From positions 1 through 49,777 of the forward strand of contig DJXI01000083.1 of the NCBI GenBank assembly GCA_002449695.1: DNA of 49,777 nt, written 5' to 3'. Shown here piece after piece: positions 24,950 to 34,467 of this stretch (the first letter of the stretch is position 1; every line of letters begins with the position of its first letter). Origin of the DNA: Verrucomicrobia bacterium UBA7008. Its GTDB lineage: Bacteria > Verrucomicrobiota > Kiritimatiellia > RFP12 > UBA1067. The translations under genes were made by a program, and so were the position numbers. The notes under the pieces were generated by a model that was given only the letters and a program-made list of their open reading frames with translations, was not told the origin of the DNA and searched no databases.

Positions 24950-25761
24950 ATGACCGATCCGACAACCAGCAAACACGACAACACGCGCGACATCCTCGTC
25001 GAGCTGAGCGACGCGCGGCGCGCGGACGCGGCGGCGCGCGAGGCCGCGCGCCCCTACCGCCAGCTCCTGCGCGACATCGCGCAAACGCCCGAGCCGCGCG
25101 ACTTCGCCGCGGCGTTCCGCCGGACGAAGGGCGCGCCGCGCATCATCGCGGAACTGAAGAAGGCGAGCCCGAGCGAAGGGCTCATCCGCGCGGACTTCCG
25201 CCCGGCGGCACTCGCCGCCGAACTGGCGCAGGCGGGCGCGGCGGCGCTCTCCGTCCTCTGCGAGCCGCACCGTTTCCTCGGCGACGAAGCGTACCTGCGC
25301 GCGGCGCGTGCGCAGGTGAAGCTGCCGATCCTCTACAAGGACTTCATCACGACGCGCTATCAGGTGGCGGAGGCGCGGCTCGCCGGCGCGGACGCGGTGC
25401 TCCTCATCGCGGCGGTGCTGAACGACGCCGACCTCCTCGCGCTCAAGGCCCACGCGCACCAGCTCGGCCTGAAGGCGCTCGTCGAGACGCACGACGCGCG
25501 GGAGATCCGGCGCGCGGTCGACCTCGGCTGCGAGGTGATCGGCGTCAACTGCCGCAATCTGCGCAACTTCACGACCGACACGTCGCTCATCGGCGAGCTG
25601 ATCGGGCGGATTCCGTCCGGCTGCGTGCGCATCGCCGAATCGGGACTGCACACGGCCGCGGCGATCCGCGCGGCGCAGGCGGCGGGCGCGGACGGATTTC
25701 TGGTGGGCACCGCGCTCATGCGCGCGGAACGCCCGGGACTTCAACTCAAGGAGATGATGCA

Positions 25762-25765
<4 letters not shown>
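24950..25765 (+). CDS. trpC: Indole-3-glycerol-phosphate synthase
   Basis: 271-residue TIM barrel. [14 protein letters not shown] (catalytic Lys), [10 protein letters not shown] (catalytic Lys), [24 protein letters not shown] (usually GVNNRNL) and RIAESGL are in canonical order. It converts CdRP to indole-3-glycerol phosphate. No trpF domain is fused and no trpF lies nearby. ATG 24950 is 26 nt after the attenuator T-run and has no clear Shine-Dalgarno sequence. It overlaps trpB by ATGA. Confidence 0.95.
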
Positions 25766-26961
<1,196 letters not shown>

Positions 26962-26978
26962 AAATCACGAAAGGGAAG

Positions 26979-27749
26979 ATGACGATGAAGCAGCGAATTA
27001 CAGAATCTTTTGCACGGGCGAAGGCGGAGGGGCGCGGCGCGTTCGTCGCCTACCTGACGATGGGCTGTCCGACGCTCGACGCGAGCGAAGCGGCGGTCGA
27101 CGCGCTCGTGGCGGGCGGCGCGGACGTGATCGAGCTCGGTGTGCCGTTCTCCGATCCGTTCGCGGACGGCGCGGTGATCCGCGCGGCGGCGTACCGGGCG
27201 CTCGCGAACGGCGTCACGCTCGACGACGTCCTTGCGGCGGCGAAGCGCATCCGCGCGCGGCATCCCGATCTCGCGCTCGTCCTCTTCACCTACTACAACC
27301 TTATCTTCTCGAAGGGGCTGGAGACCTTTGCCGCGGCGGCGGCGGACGCGGGGATCGACGCCGTGCTGTCGGTCGATCTGCCGCTCGAAGAGCGCGACGA
27401 GCTCCTGTCGGCGCTTGCGCCCCACGGCCTCGCCTACGTGCCGCTCATCGCGCCGAACACGCCGATCGAGCGCGTCGTCGCGAGCGCGGACGGACTGAAG
27501 GACAGCTTCCTCTACGTCATCACCGTCAAGGGCATCACAGGGGCGCGCGCGGAGCTGCCCGCCGACCTGACGGCGCGCCTCGACCGGATCCGCGCGGCGG
27601 TGAAGCTGCCCATCGCGGCCGGCTTCGGCATCTCGACGCGCGCGCAGGCGGACGTCGTCAGCCGCCACGCGGACGGCTTCGTCGTCGGTTCCGCGCTCGT
27701 CAAGCGCCTCGGCGAAACCGGCCGCCTCGACGGTCCCGTTCTGCCGTAG
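26979..27749 (+). CDS. trpA: Tryptophan synthase alpha chain
   Basis: 256-residue TIM barrel cleaving indole-3-glycerol phosphate to indole. The catalytic Glu is in DVIELGVPF and the Asp in SDPFADGAVI. VLFTYYN, VPLIAPNTP, VTVKGITG, AAGFGIST and GSALVK are present. AAAGGGAAG precedes ATG 26979. It is the last gene of the attenuated trpCBA unit. Confidence 0.96.
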   Translation: MTMKQRITESFARAKAEGRGAFVAYLTMGCPTLDASEAAVDALVAGGADVIELGVPFSDPFADGAVIRAAAYRALANGVTLDDVLAAAKRIRARHPDLALVLFTYYNLIFSKGLETFAAAAADAGIDAVLSVDLPLEERDELLSALAPHGLAYVPLIAPNTPIERVVASADGLKDSFLYVITVKGITGARAELPADLTARLDRIRAAVKLPIAAGFGISTRAQADVVSRHADGFVVGSALVKRLGETGRLDGPVLP

Positions 27750-27785
27750 GCGGCGGCCGCTCCGTTTTTTCCGGCCGTCGGGGGA

Positions 27786-27815
27786 TTGACAGGTGCAACG
27801 GCTTTGGTGTAAAAT
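27786..27815 (+). promoter_or_regulatory. Promoter of the porin/transport operon
   Basis: TTGACA (27786-27791), 18-bp spacer, TAAAAT (27810-27815): close to the sigma70 consensus and among the strongest promoters in the window. Confidence 0.75.
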
Positions 27816-27832
27816 AAGTAATATGCCTGAAA

Positions 27833-27855
27833 GGGAAAGGGCGCAAGCCTTTCCC
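27833..27855 (+). promoter_or_regulatory. 5'-UTR hairpin of porin mRNA
   Basis: GGGAAAGG (27833-27840) and CCTTTCCC (27848-27855) form a perfect 8-bp stem with a 7-nt loop close to the predicted 5' end. No T-run follows, so mRNA stabilisation or a binding site is more likely than termination. Confidence 0.6.
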
Positions 27856-27892
27856 GCCGGGCGTGTTTCGGAAAACGGAGAATAAGGATTAA

Positions 27893-29587
27893 ATGAACAG
27901 CAAGTTCCTGTCGGTGATGTGTGCCGGAGTTCTCGCAACGGGCTTCGGGCAGGAGGTGGCCGCCCCTGCAACGGTGGATGCGGTCAGTCCGTCGGACGTC
28001 GCGGCGCTCGTCGAGCGCATGGCCCGGCTGGAGGCGGCGCTGCAGTCGCCGTCCGCCGAGGTGACGGCCCTGACCGAGCGCCTGGCCGAGCTCGAGGCGA
28101 CGAACCGGGCGCAGGCCGCGCGGATCGCCGAGCTGGAGGCGCAGAACAGGGCGGCGGCCGCGGCGCAGGAGCAGTATCGCAAGGAGGTGCAGGAGATTCA
28201 GGCCCTCTATCACCGCGACCTCGCGCAGGTCCAGGCCGACGTCCGCGAGGAGACGAAGAATGACATCGCGCAGGCCAAGGCTGAAGTCGCGGAAGCGACG
28301 AAGAAGGAGATCGCCGAGGCGACGGCCCTGAAGTGGGATCCGACGACGGAGCGCAGCGAATCCGGCCGCATCTTCACCACGGACATGGGCCGGAAGTACT
28401 ACCTCGCCGACGTCGCGGCCGGCATCTTCCAGCCGCTCACCGAATCCGGGCTCCAGATCACGCCCTACGGCTACCTGACGTTCGAGGCCGTCCACAACAC
28501 GCACAAGACGATGGCCGACATCTACACCGACTGGGTCCTGCCGCGCCGCAACGGCCGCAAGAACGGCGACCACCAGACGGTGTTCAGCATGAACGACTCG
28601 ATCCTCGGCTTCAACTTCGACGCTCCCGAGGCGCAGAACGGCTGGAAGTTCCGCGGCAAGTTCGAGTTCGACCTCGCCGGCGACGACGCCAACCATCCCG
28701 ACTTCCACTTCCGCCACCTCTATTTCGCGATGAACCACGAGGAATCGGGCTGGGACATCCTCTTCGGCCAGACGTGGCACCTCTGGAAGATGGTCACGCC
28801 CAACGAGATCGACGGCGCGTGGCTGGAGCAGACGGGCCATCCGTACCGCCGCAGCCCGCAGCTGCGCGTCACGAAGACCTTCACGTTCGACGACGAGAGC
28901 CAGCTCGACGTCCGCCTCGGCATCGTGAAGAACGGCAACGGCATGGGCGGCGACCGCGACGAGGACGAGAACCAGGACAACGCCGCGTCGGCCTGGCCGC
29001 TCTTCGAGGGCGCGGTGGTCTACGCGCGCAAGGCGGGCTGGGAGGACGCCGGCCGCCGCTGGCTCGTCGGCCTCGCCGGCATGTACGGGCGCGACAAGTC
29101 GCACCGCTTCGAGCGCGACGCGAACGACAAGATCGTGCGCCTCGACGCGAGCGACGAATACGACACGGACATGGTCATGGCCGCGCTCCAGCTGCCGTTC
29201 CTCGAGAAGTTCACGCTCACCGGCCAGCTCTTCGCCGGCGAGAACCTCGCGGGCGTCCAGGCGGGCATCGGCCAGGGCGTCGCCATGCGCGACTCCACGC
29301 GCAAGGGCCGCGAGGTCTCCACGATCGGCGGCTTCGCCGACCTGCGCTACGATCTGGACGACCGCTGGGCGTTCGCCGTCGGCTACGGCTTCGACGACCC
29401 GACGGATTCGCAGGCCCGCGACGCCGAGGACCGCACGTACAACGAGCGCGCGTACATCGACGCCTTCTACCGGTTCAACGCGAACCTGCACTTCGGTCTC
29501 GAATACGCCCGTCTGCGCACGAAATACTACCGCGACGACGACGCGGACGACGACCGCTTCCAGTTCACGGCCTACTACGATTTCTGA
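27893..29587 (+). CDS. Outer-membrane porin with N-terminal coiled coil (DcaP-like)
   Basis: 564 residues. A signal peptide (about 1-24) is followed by a long coiled coil (about 35-140; LAELEATNRAQAARIAELEAQ region) and a beta-barrel domain with alternating aromatic strands ending in TAYYDF, a typical C-terminal aromatic for barrel insertion. The architecture matches trimeric DcaP-type or long coiled-coil porins. Strong promoter and hairpin 5' UTR suggest abundant expression. Its place before amino-acid transporters suggests it admits their substrates. Substrate is not predictable. Confidence 0.75.
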   Translation: MNSKFLSVMCAGVLATGFGQEVAAPATVDAVSPSDVAALVERMARLEAALQSPSAEVTALTERLAELEATNRAQAARIAELEAQNRAAAAAQEQYRKEVQEIQALYHRDLAQVQADVREETKNDIAQAKAEVAEATKKEIAEATALKWDPTTERSESGRIFTTDMGRKYYLADVAAGIFQPLTESGLQITPYGYLTFEAVHNTHKTMADIYTDWVLPRRNGRKNGDHQTVFSMNDSILGFNFDAPEAQNGWKFRGKFEFDLAGDDANHPDFHFRHLYFAMNHEESGWDILFGQTWHLWKMVTPNEIDGAWLEQTGHPYRRSPQLRVTKTFTFDDESQLDVRLGIVKNGNGMGGDRDEDENQDNAASAWPLFEGAVVYARKAGWEDAGRRWLVGLAGMYGRDKSHRFERDANDKIVRLDASDEYDTDMVMAALQLPFLEKFTLTGQLFAGENLAGVQAGIGQGVAMRDSTRKGREVSTIGGFADLRYDLDDRWAFAVGYGFDDPTDSQARDAEDRTYNERAYIDAFYRFNANLHFGLEYARLRTKYYRDDDADDDRFQFTAYYDF

Positions 29588-29599
29588 TAAGGATTTGAC

Positions 29600-31036
29600 A
29601 TGAGCGGCAAGCGTGCAAGTTGGTCGGGATCTCTGGCGTTCGTCTTGGCGGCGGCGGCGTCCGCGATCGGTCTGGGGAACCTCTGGCGGTTCCCGTATCT
29701 CGCCGCGCAGTACGGCGGCGGCATGTTCATCGCGATCTACCTCGCTCTCGTGGTCACGCTCGGCTTCACGCTGATGGTGACCGAGATCGCGGTGGGCCGC
29801 AAGACGCAGCAGTCGCCGCTGACGGCCTACGCGCTCATCCAGCGCCGGTGGGGCTTCGTGGGGCTCCTCGGGACGCTCATCCCGCTCTTCATCACGCCGT
29901 ACTACTGCGTGATCGGCGGCTGGGTGCTCTACTACCTCAAGGCGTACGCGTGCATGGCGTTCACGGGCGTGAACATCATGGGCGAGGCGGCGGCGAACTC
30001 CGGCGAGGTGTTCGGCGCGCTGATCTCCGCCCCGTTCGCCCCGTTCGGCTACGGGATGCTCTTCATCCTCGCGTGCGCGGCGGTCATCGTCCTCGGCGTC
30101 AAGAACGGCATCGAGAAGTCCAACCTCGTCATGATGCCGATCCTCTTCCTCATGGCGCTGGGGCTCGCCGTCTACGTCGTCACGATTCCCGGCACGTTCG
30201 ACGGCATCAAGTACTACCTCATCCCGAACCTCGACTGCGTCTCCACGCCGGACGGCCGGTTCTCTCTGGCGCTCCTCGCCAAGACGGTCCTCGGCGCGAC
30301 CGGCCAGATGTTCTATTCGCTCTCGCTCGCGATGGGCATCATGATCACGTACGGCTCGTACATGAAGAAGACCGATTCGATCGAGCGGTGCGTGCGGCGC
30401 ATCGAGGTCTTCGACACGCTCATCGCGTTCATCGCCGGCCTCATGATCATCCCCGTCGTCTACCTCTTCGCCGTCAAGACCGGCACGCCGGTCAAGGAGG
30501 CGATGAACGCGGGCCCGGGGCTCATGTTCGTGACGCTGCCCAAGGTGTTCGCGATGTTCGGCGCGGCGGGCGCGTGGATCGGCCTCGCGTTCTTCCTCCT
30601 CGTCCTCTTCGCGGCGGCCACGTCGGCCATCTCGCTCTACGAGGCGTGCGTCTCGTCGCTCTGCGACTTCCTGAAGCTCGAGCGCAAGACGGCCACGACG
30701 TTCATGGCGACGCTGATCATGTTCCTGTCGTCCTTCTCGGCGCTCGGCTACGGCGCGTGGGGCCACATCAAGCTCTTCGGCATGCAGTTCCTCGACTTCT
30801 TCGACTTCTTCACGAACTCCGTGATGATGCCGATCGTGGCGATCGCGACGTGCGTGTTCATCGGCTGGTTCACCGGCCCACGGCTCGTGATCGAGGAATG
30901 CGAGGCGGAGGGCGCGAAGTTCCGCGTCAAGCGCTTCTACTCCTTCATGGTCAAGTATCTGGCGCCGCTCCTGCTGACCGCGCTGCTCGTCTCCGAGGTC
31001 TGCCGCGCGCTGGGCATCAAGGGCTGGAGCATCTAG
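29600..31036 (+). CDS. Sodium-dependent transporter, NSS (SNF) family
   Basis: 478 residues with about 11-12 transmembrane helices. The N-terminal signature SAIGLGNLWRFPYLAAQYGGG (TM1, unwound Gly region with Na+ and substrate sites) is diagnostic of neurotransmitter:sodium symporters, which in bacteria import amino acids such as Leu, Trp or Tyr. AAGGATTTGAC precedes ATG 29600. It follows the porin by 12 nt and probably shares its mRNA. Confidence 0.93.
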   Translation: MSGKRASWSGSLAFVLAAAASAIGLGNLWRFPYLAAQYGGGMFIAIYLALVVTLGFTLMVTEIAVGRKTQQSPLTAYALIQRRWGFVGLLGTLIPLFITPYYCVIGGWVLYYLKAYACMAFTGVNIMGEAAANSGEVFGALISAPFAPFGYGMLFILACAAVIVLGVKNGIEKSNLVMMPILFLMALGLAVYVVTIPGTFDGIKYYLIPNLDCVSTPDGRFSLALLAKTVLGATGQMFYSLSLAMGIMITYGSYMKKTDSIERCVRRIEVFDTLIAFIAGLMIIPVVYLFAVKTGTPVKEAMNAGPGLMFVTLPKVFAMFGAAGAWIGLAFFLLVLFAAATSAISLYEACVSSLCDFLKLERKTATTFMATLIMFLSSFSALGYGAWGHIKLFGMQFLDFFDFFTNSVMMPIVAIATCVFIGWFTGPRLVIEECEAEGAKFRVKRFYSFMVKYLAPLLLTALLVSEVCRALGIKGWSI

Positions 31037-31123
31037 GCCGTGCCGGAACGGAGAAAAGCGATGATGCAGTTGCTGACGATTTTTAAAGGAAAAACATGGC
31101 GCCGGGCGCCAGGGAAGGTAAAC

Positions 31124-31858
31124 ATGAAAAAACTGATGATGGCCGCCGCGGCGGCGCTGGTGCTCTGCGGGTGCGCGCAGAAGGATGACAACACGCTGAG
31201 GATGATCACGGAGGCGACGTTCCCGCCGTACGAGTTCCTGCGCGGGCAGGAGATCGTCGGCATCGACGTGGAGATCTGCCGCGCCGTCGCCCAGAAGCTC
31301 GGCCAGGGCTTCAAGTGCGAGACGGTCGATTTCGATTCCGTCATCCCCGCCGTCGTCTCGGGCAAGGCGGACGTCGCCGCCGCCGGCATCACGGTGACGG
31401 AGGACCGCAAGAAGAACGTCGACTTCTCCATCCCCTACGTGACGACGGGCATCGTCGTCATCTACAAGGTCGCCGAGCCCTACACCGGTGTCGAATCGCT
31501 CAAGGGCCGCCGGATCGGCGTCCAGGCCGGCACCACGAGCGAGACGTTCGTCCTCGAGCAGGTCGGCCAGGAGCCGGAGCGCTCGCGCTCGCCCGCGGAG
31601 TCCGTCGCCGCCCTCAAGGCCGGCCGCGTCGACTTCGTGATCGCCGACATCGACCCCGCGAAGAACTGCGTGAAGAACGAGCCGGGCCTGGCGCTCTCCG
31701 ATTTCGTCTCGAGCGAATCCTACGCCATCGCGATCCGCAAGGGACGGCCCGAGCTCCTCCAGGTCATCAACGAGACGATCGCCGAGATCAAGGCCGACGG
31801 CCGCCTCGCGGCGTGGGTGGAGCAGTACACCGCCGAGGCCGACCGGCTCAAGGACTGA
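31124..31858 (+). CDS. Polar amino-acid ABC transporter, substrate-binding lipoprotein
   Basis: 244 residues. A lipoprotein signal peptide with lipobox LCGC (Cys at about 17) precedes a type-2 periplasmic-binding fold: TEATFPPYEF, GIDVEICRAVA, DVAAAGITVTEDRKKNVDFSIPYV and IGVQAGTT. GGAAGG precedes ATG 31124. A small hairpin TGGCGC/GCGCCA (31097-31111) lies just upstream. It is followed by its permease and an ATPase. Specificity within the polar amino-acid group is unknown. Confidence 0.9.
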   Translation: MKKLMMAAAAALVLCGCAQKDDNTLRMITEATFPPYEFLRGQEIVGIDVEICRAVAQKLGQGFKCETVDFDSVIPAVVSGKADVAAAGITVTEDRKKNVDFSIPYVTTGIVVIYKVAEPYTGVESLKGRRIGVQAGTTSETFVLEQVGQEPERSRSPAESVAALKAGRVDFVIADIDPAKNCVKNEPGLALSDFVSSESYAIAIRKGRPELLQVINETIAEIKADGRLAAWVEQYTAEADRLKD

Positions 31859-31882
31859 TCGCGCCGTCAAGGGGTTTGGATC

Positions 31883-32593
31883 GTGTTGGACGGTTTGATC
31901 AGCGACTTCACCCAGTGCTTCGTCAAGAACGGGCGCTGGGAATACCTCTGGAACGGGCTGGGCGTCACGCTGGAGGTGGCGCTCGCCGCGATCTTCCTCG
32001 GGCTCGCGCTCGGCTTCCTCGTCGCCGTCGTGCGCGCGACGCACGACAGGTACGGGCGCTTCCGCCTGCTCGACCTGGTCGCGAAGGTCTATCTGACGGT
32101 GATCCGCGGCACGCCGATGGTGGTGCAGCTGCTCATCACCTACTACATCATCCTGCGGTCGGTCGACTCGAAGGTGCTGATCGCCATCATCGCGTTCGGC
32201 CTCAATTCCGGCGCGTACCAGGCGGAGATCATCCGCGCGGGCATCGTGTCGATCGACCCCGGCCAGATGGAGGCGGCGCGCGCGCTGGGGCTGTCGTACT
32301 GGAGGAGCATGGTGCGGATCATCCTGCCGCAGGCGGTGCGCAACATCCTGCCGGCGCTCGGCAACGAGTTCATCGTCCTCATGAAGGATACGTCCATCGT
32401 CGGCTACATCGCGCTCATCGACCTCGCGAAGGGCGGCGACATCATCCGCTCGCAGACGTACTCCGTCTATCTCCCGTACCTCACGGTCGCGGCCGTCTAC
32501 CTCATTCTCGTCATGACGTTCACCGGACTCCTCGGCCGGCTCGAGCGCTATCTCCGGAACACCGGCGCGGACCCGGTCCACAACGACAGCTGA
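31883..32593 (+). CDS. Polar amino-acid ABC transporter, permease
   Basis: 236 residues, with about five helices in the HisM/GlnP pattern. [16 protein letters not shown] and the [28 protein letters not shown] coupling loop (EAA motif) contact the ATPase. Start is GTG 31883; no strong Shine-Dalgarno. It forms an importer with 31124 and 32640. Confidence 0.9.
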   Translation: MLDGLISDFTQCFVKNGRWEYLWNGLGVTLEVALAAIFLGLALGFLVAVVRATHDRYGRFRLLDLVAKVYLTVIRGTPMVVQLLITYYIILRSVDSKVLIAIIAFGLNSGAYQAEIIRAGIVSIDPGQMEAARALGLSYWRSMVRIILPQAVRNILPALGNEFIVLMKDTSIVGYIALIDLAKGGDIIRSQTYSVYLPYLTVAAVYLILVMTFTGLLGRLERYLRNTGADPVHNDS

Positions 32594-32608
32594 CGGCCGC
32601 CGCCGGCC

Positions 32609-32636
32609 ACGAACCACGAATCACGAAACGCGAACT
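32609..32636 (+). repeat. Heptamer array of a second family (ACGAAnC)
   Basis: ACGAACC, ACGAATC, ACGAAAC, GCGAACT: four 7-bp units ending 3 nt before the ATPase ATG 32640. The region has no Shine-Dalgarno sequence, as for array H2 before speE. Confidence 0.8.
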
Positions 32637-32639
32637 GCC

Positions 32640-33500
32640 ATGTCTGAAACACTGCTCAAGATCGAAAACCTCACGAAGAGCTTCGGCGAGCTCGAGGTGC
32701 TGAAGGGACTCTCGACCGAGATCCGCAAGGGCGAGGTCGTGGTGATGATCGGTCCGTCCGGCGGCGGCAAGTCGACCTTCCTCCGCTGCATGAACCTGCT
32801 GGAGCGGCCGACGGGAGGATCGATCATCTTCGACGGGATCGACATCGTCCAGGCGGACGAGAAGACGAAAAACCGCGTCCGCAGCGAGATGGGCATGGTG
32901 TTCCAGCACTTCAACCTGTTCCCGCACCTGACGATCCTCGACAACATCACGCTCGCGCCGAAGCTCGTGCGCGGCGTGTCCGCCGCGGACGCCGAGAAGA
33001 AGGCGAGGGAGCTCTTGAAGCTGGTCGGCCTCGCCGACAAGGCGAAGGCGTATCCGCAGCAGCTCTCCGGCGGGCAGAAGCAGCGCGTCGCGATCGTGCG
33101 CTCGCTCGCGATGGAGCCGAAGGTGATGCTGTTCGACGAGCCGACGTCCGCGCTCGATCCCGAGATGGTCGGCGAGGTGCTCGACGTCATGAAGGATCTC
33201 GCGAAGGACGGCATGACGATGGTCGTCGTCACGCACGAGATGCGCTTCGCGCGCGACGTCGCCACGCGCGTCCTGTTCCTCGAGGGCGGCCGGATCGCCG
33301 CGGAAGGGACGCCGGCGGCGATTTTCGACGGACGGCACGACGGCCGCCTCGGCGAGTTCCTGGGCAAGGTGCGCGTCGGCACCGAATTCCGCGACAAGGT
33401 CAAGTCCGAGCTCTTCGACATCCTGAAGGACCGCGAGGTTTCCGAGGAGGAGCTCGCGCGGCTCAAGGATCTGCTCGCCGGCGGCGCGCCGGCGACGTGA
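32640..33500 (+). CDS. Polar amino-acid ABC transporter, ATPase (GlnQ-like)
   Basis: 286 residues: Walker [10 protein letters not shown] (38-46), Q-loop [12 protein letters not shown], signature [10 protein letters not shown], Walker [15 protein letters not shown] and the switch His in VVTHEM. It is about 40 residues longer than typical GlnQ, with a C-terminal helical tail ([33 protein letters not shown]). It is the only ATPase near two binding-protein/permease sets, so it may serve both. The start codon follows a heptamer array rather than a ribosome-binding site. Confidence 0.93.
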   Translation: MSETLLKIENLTKSFGELEVLKGLSTEIRKGEVVVMIGPSGGGKSTFLRCMNLLERPTGGSIIFDGIDIVQADEKTKNRVRSEMGMVFQHFNLFPHLTILDNITLAPKLVRGVSAADAEKKARELLKLVGLADKAKAYPQQLSGGQKQRVAIVRSLAMEPKVMLFDEPTSALDPEMVGEVLDVMKDLAKDGMTMVVVTHEMRFARDVATRVLFLEGGRIAAEGTPAAIFDGRHDGRLGEFLGKVRVGTEFRDKVKSELFDILKDREVSEEELARLKDLLAGGAPAT

Positions 33501-33544
33501 ACCGATTTTCCCCGACACCAACCAACGAAGAAGGAGAAAAACAC

Positions 33545-34441
33545 ATGAAAAAACCGATGATCCTGCTGGGCGCACTCGCCGCAGCAACCGCATTCGCGGC
33601 GCAGGCCGACGAACAGCCCGTTTCCGGCGCACCGACGCAGCCGGCGGCGGAGCAGATGGAGACGGAAGAGGACGAGACATCGCTCGTTGAAGTCTCGCTC
33701 ACGCTCGACGTGAATTCCGCCTACGTCTCCCACAACCGCATCTTCTCGGACACGCCGGTCGCGCAGTACGACCTCTGGATGCAGATGAACCTGCCGGAGG
33801 ACTTCGGCTGGCTGGCGTTCGACGTCTGGGCCAACCAGGAGCTCAACAAGCGGCACAGCTCGCGCGTGCACGGCAACGGCGGCCGTCAGTTCGGCGGATT
33901 CGGCGAGTTCGACTATGAAATCGTCTACGGCAACTCCCTCGGACCGGTGAACTTCACCGCCTCCCATCTCTGGTACACGTACCCGCGCTGCGGCTGGCAT
34001 TCCCAGAAATTCTGGACGGTCGGCGCCGAGTATGACAACGAGTTCCTCGTCCCGAGCGTCAAGTTCTTCTGGGAGTACGGCCATGACAACAAGCCGGACG
34101 AGGCGTTCATGTTCGATTTCGCGCTCTCGCGCGGATTCGAGCTCACCGAGAAGCTCTCGCTCACGTTCACGTCCAAGACGACGCTCTACACCTCGCAGTA
34201 CGCGAAGTACATCTCCGGCGGCGAGCTGACCGACACCGTCTTCGGCGGCTGGGACAACGGCCTCGCGCTGAACTACGCGCTCACCGACAACATTTCGCTC
34301 GGCGCGCATCTCAACTACCTCTACAAGATCGACCACCGCGTGCGTCACGCCAGGGACTGGGACGCCTATTCCGTCGGCAGCGGGCACAGCACGCACGACG
34401 GCATGCTCTACGGCGGCTTCTCCGCCAGTCTCTCGTTCTGA
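33545..34441 (+). CDS. Outer-membrane beta-barrel protein
   Basis: 298 residues. Signal peptide about 1-22 (LLGALAAATAFAAQA), an acidic linker, then amphipathic strands (VSLTLDVNSAYVSHNRIF, FTASHLWYTYP, KLSLTFTSKTTLY, GLALNYALTDNISLGAHLNYLY) ending in GGFSASLSF with C-terminal Phe. It resembles small TorF/TIGR02001-like putative porins. GAAGGAG precedes ATG 33545. It is embedded between ABC and antiporter genes, suggesting an operon-linked outer-membrane channel. Confidence 0.75.
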   Translation: MKKPMILLGALAAATAFAAQADEQPVSGAPTQPAAEQMETEEDETSLVEVSLTLDVNSAYVSHNRIFSDTPVAQYDLWMQMNLPEDFGWLAFDVWANQELNKRHSSRVHGNGGRQFGGFGEFDYEIVYGNSLGPVNFTASHLWYTYPRCGWHSQKFWTVGAEYDNEFLVPSVKFFWEYGHDNKPDEAFMFDFALSRGFELTEKLSLTFTSKTTLYTSQYAKYISGGELTDTVFGGWDNGLALNYALTDNISLGAHLNYLYKIDHRVRHARDWDAYSVGSGHSTHDGMLYGGFSASLSF

Positions 34442-34467
34442 TCCCGGACGCCAACGGAGGCAATGAC

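Noticed and set aside
27512..32617. Very long minus-strand open frames here and at 34408-39843
   Set aside because: These are high-GC antisense shadows of the transport genes. They read as Arg/Ala/Asp/Glu-rich low-complexity sequence with no domains.
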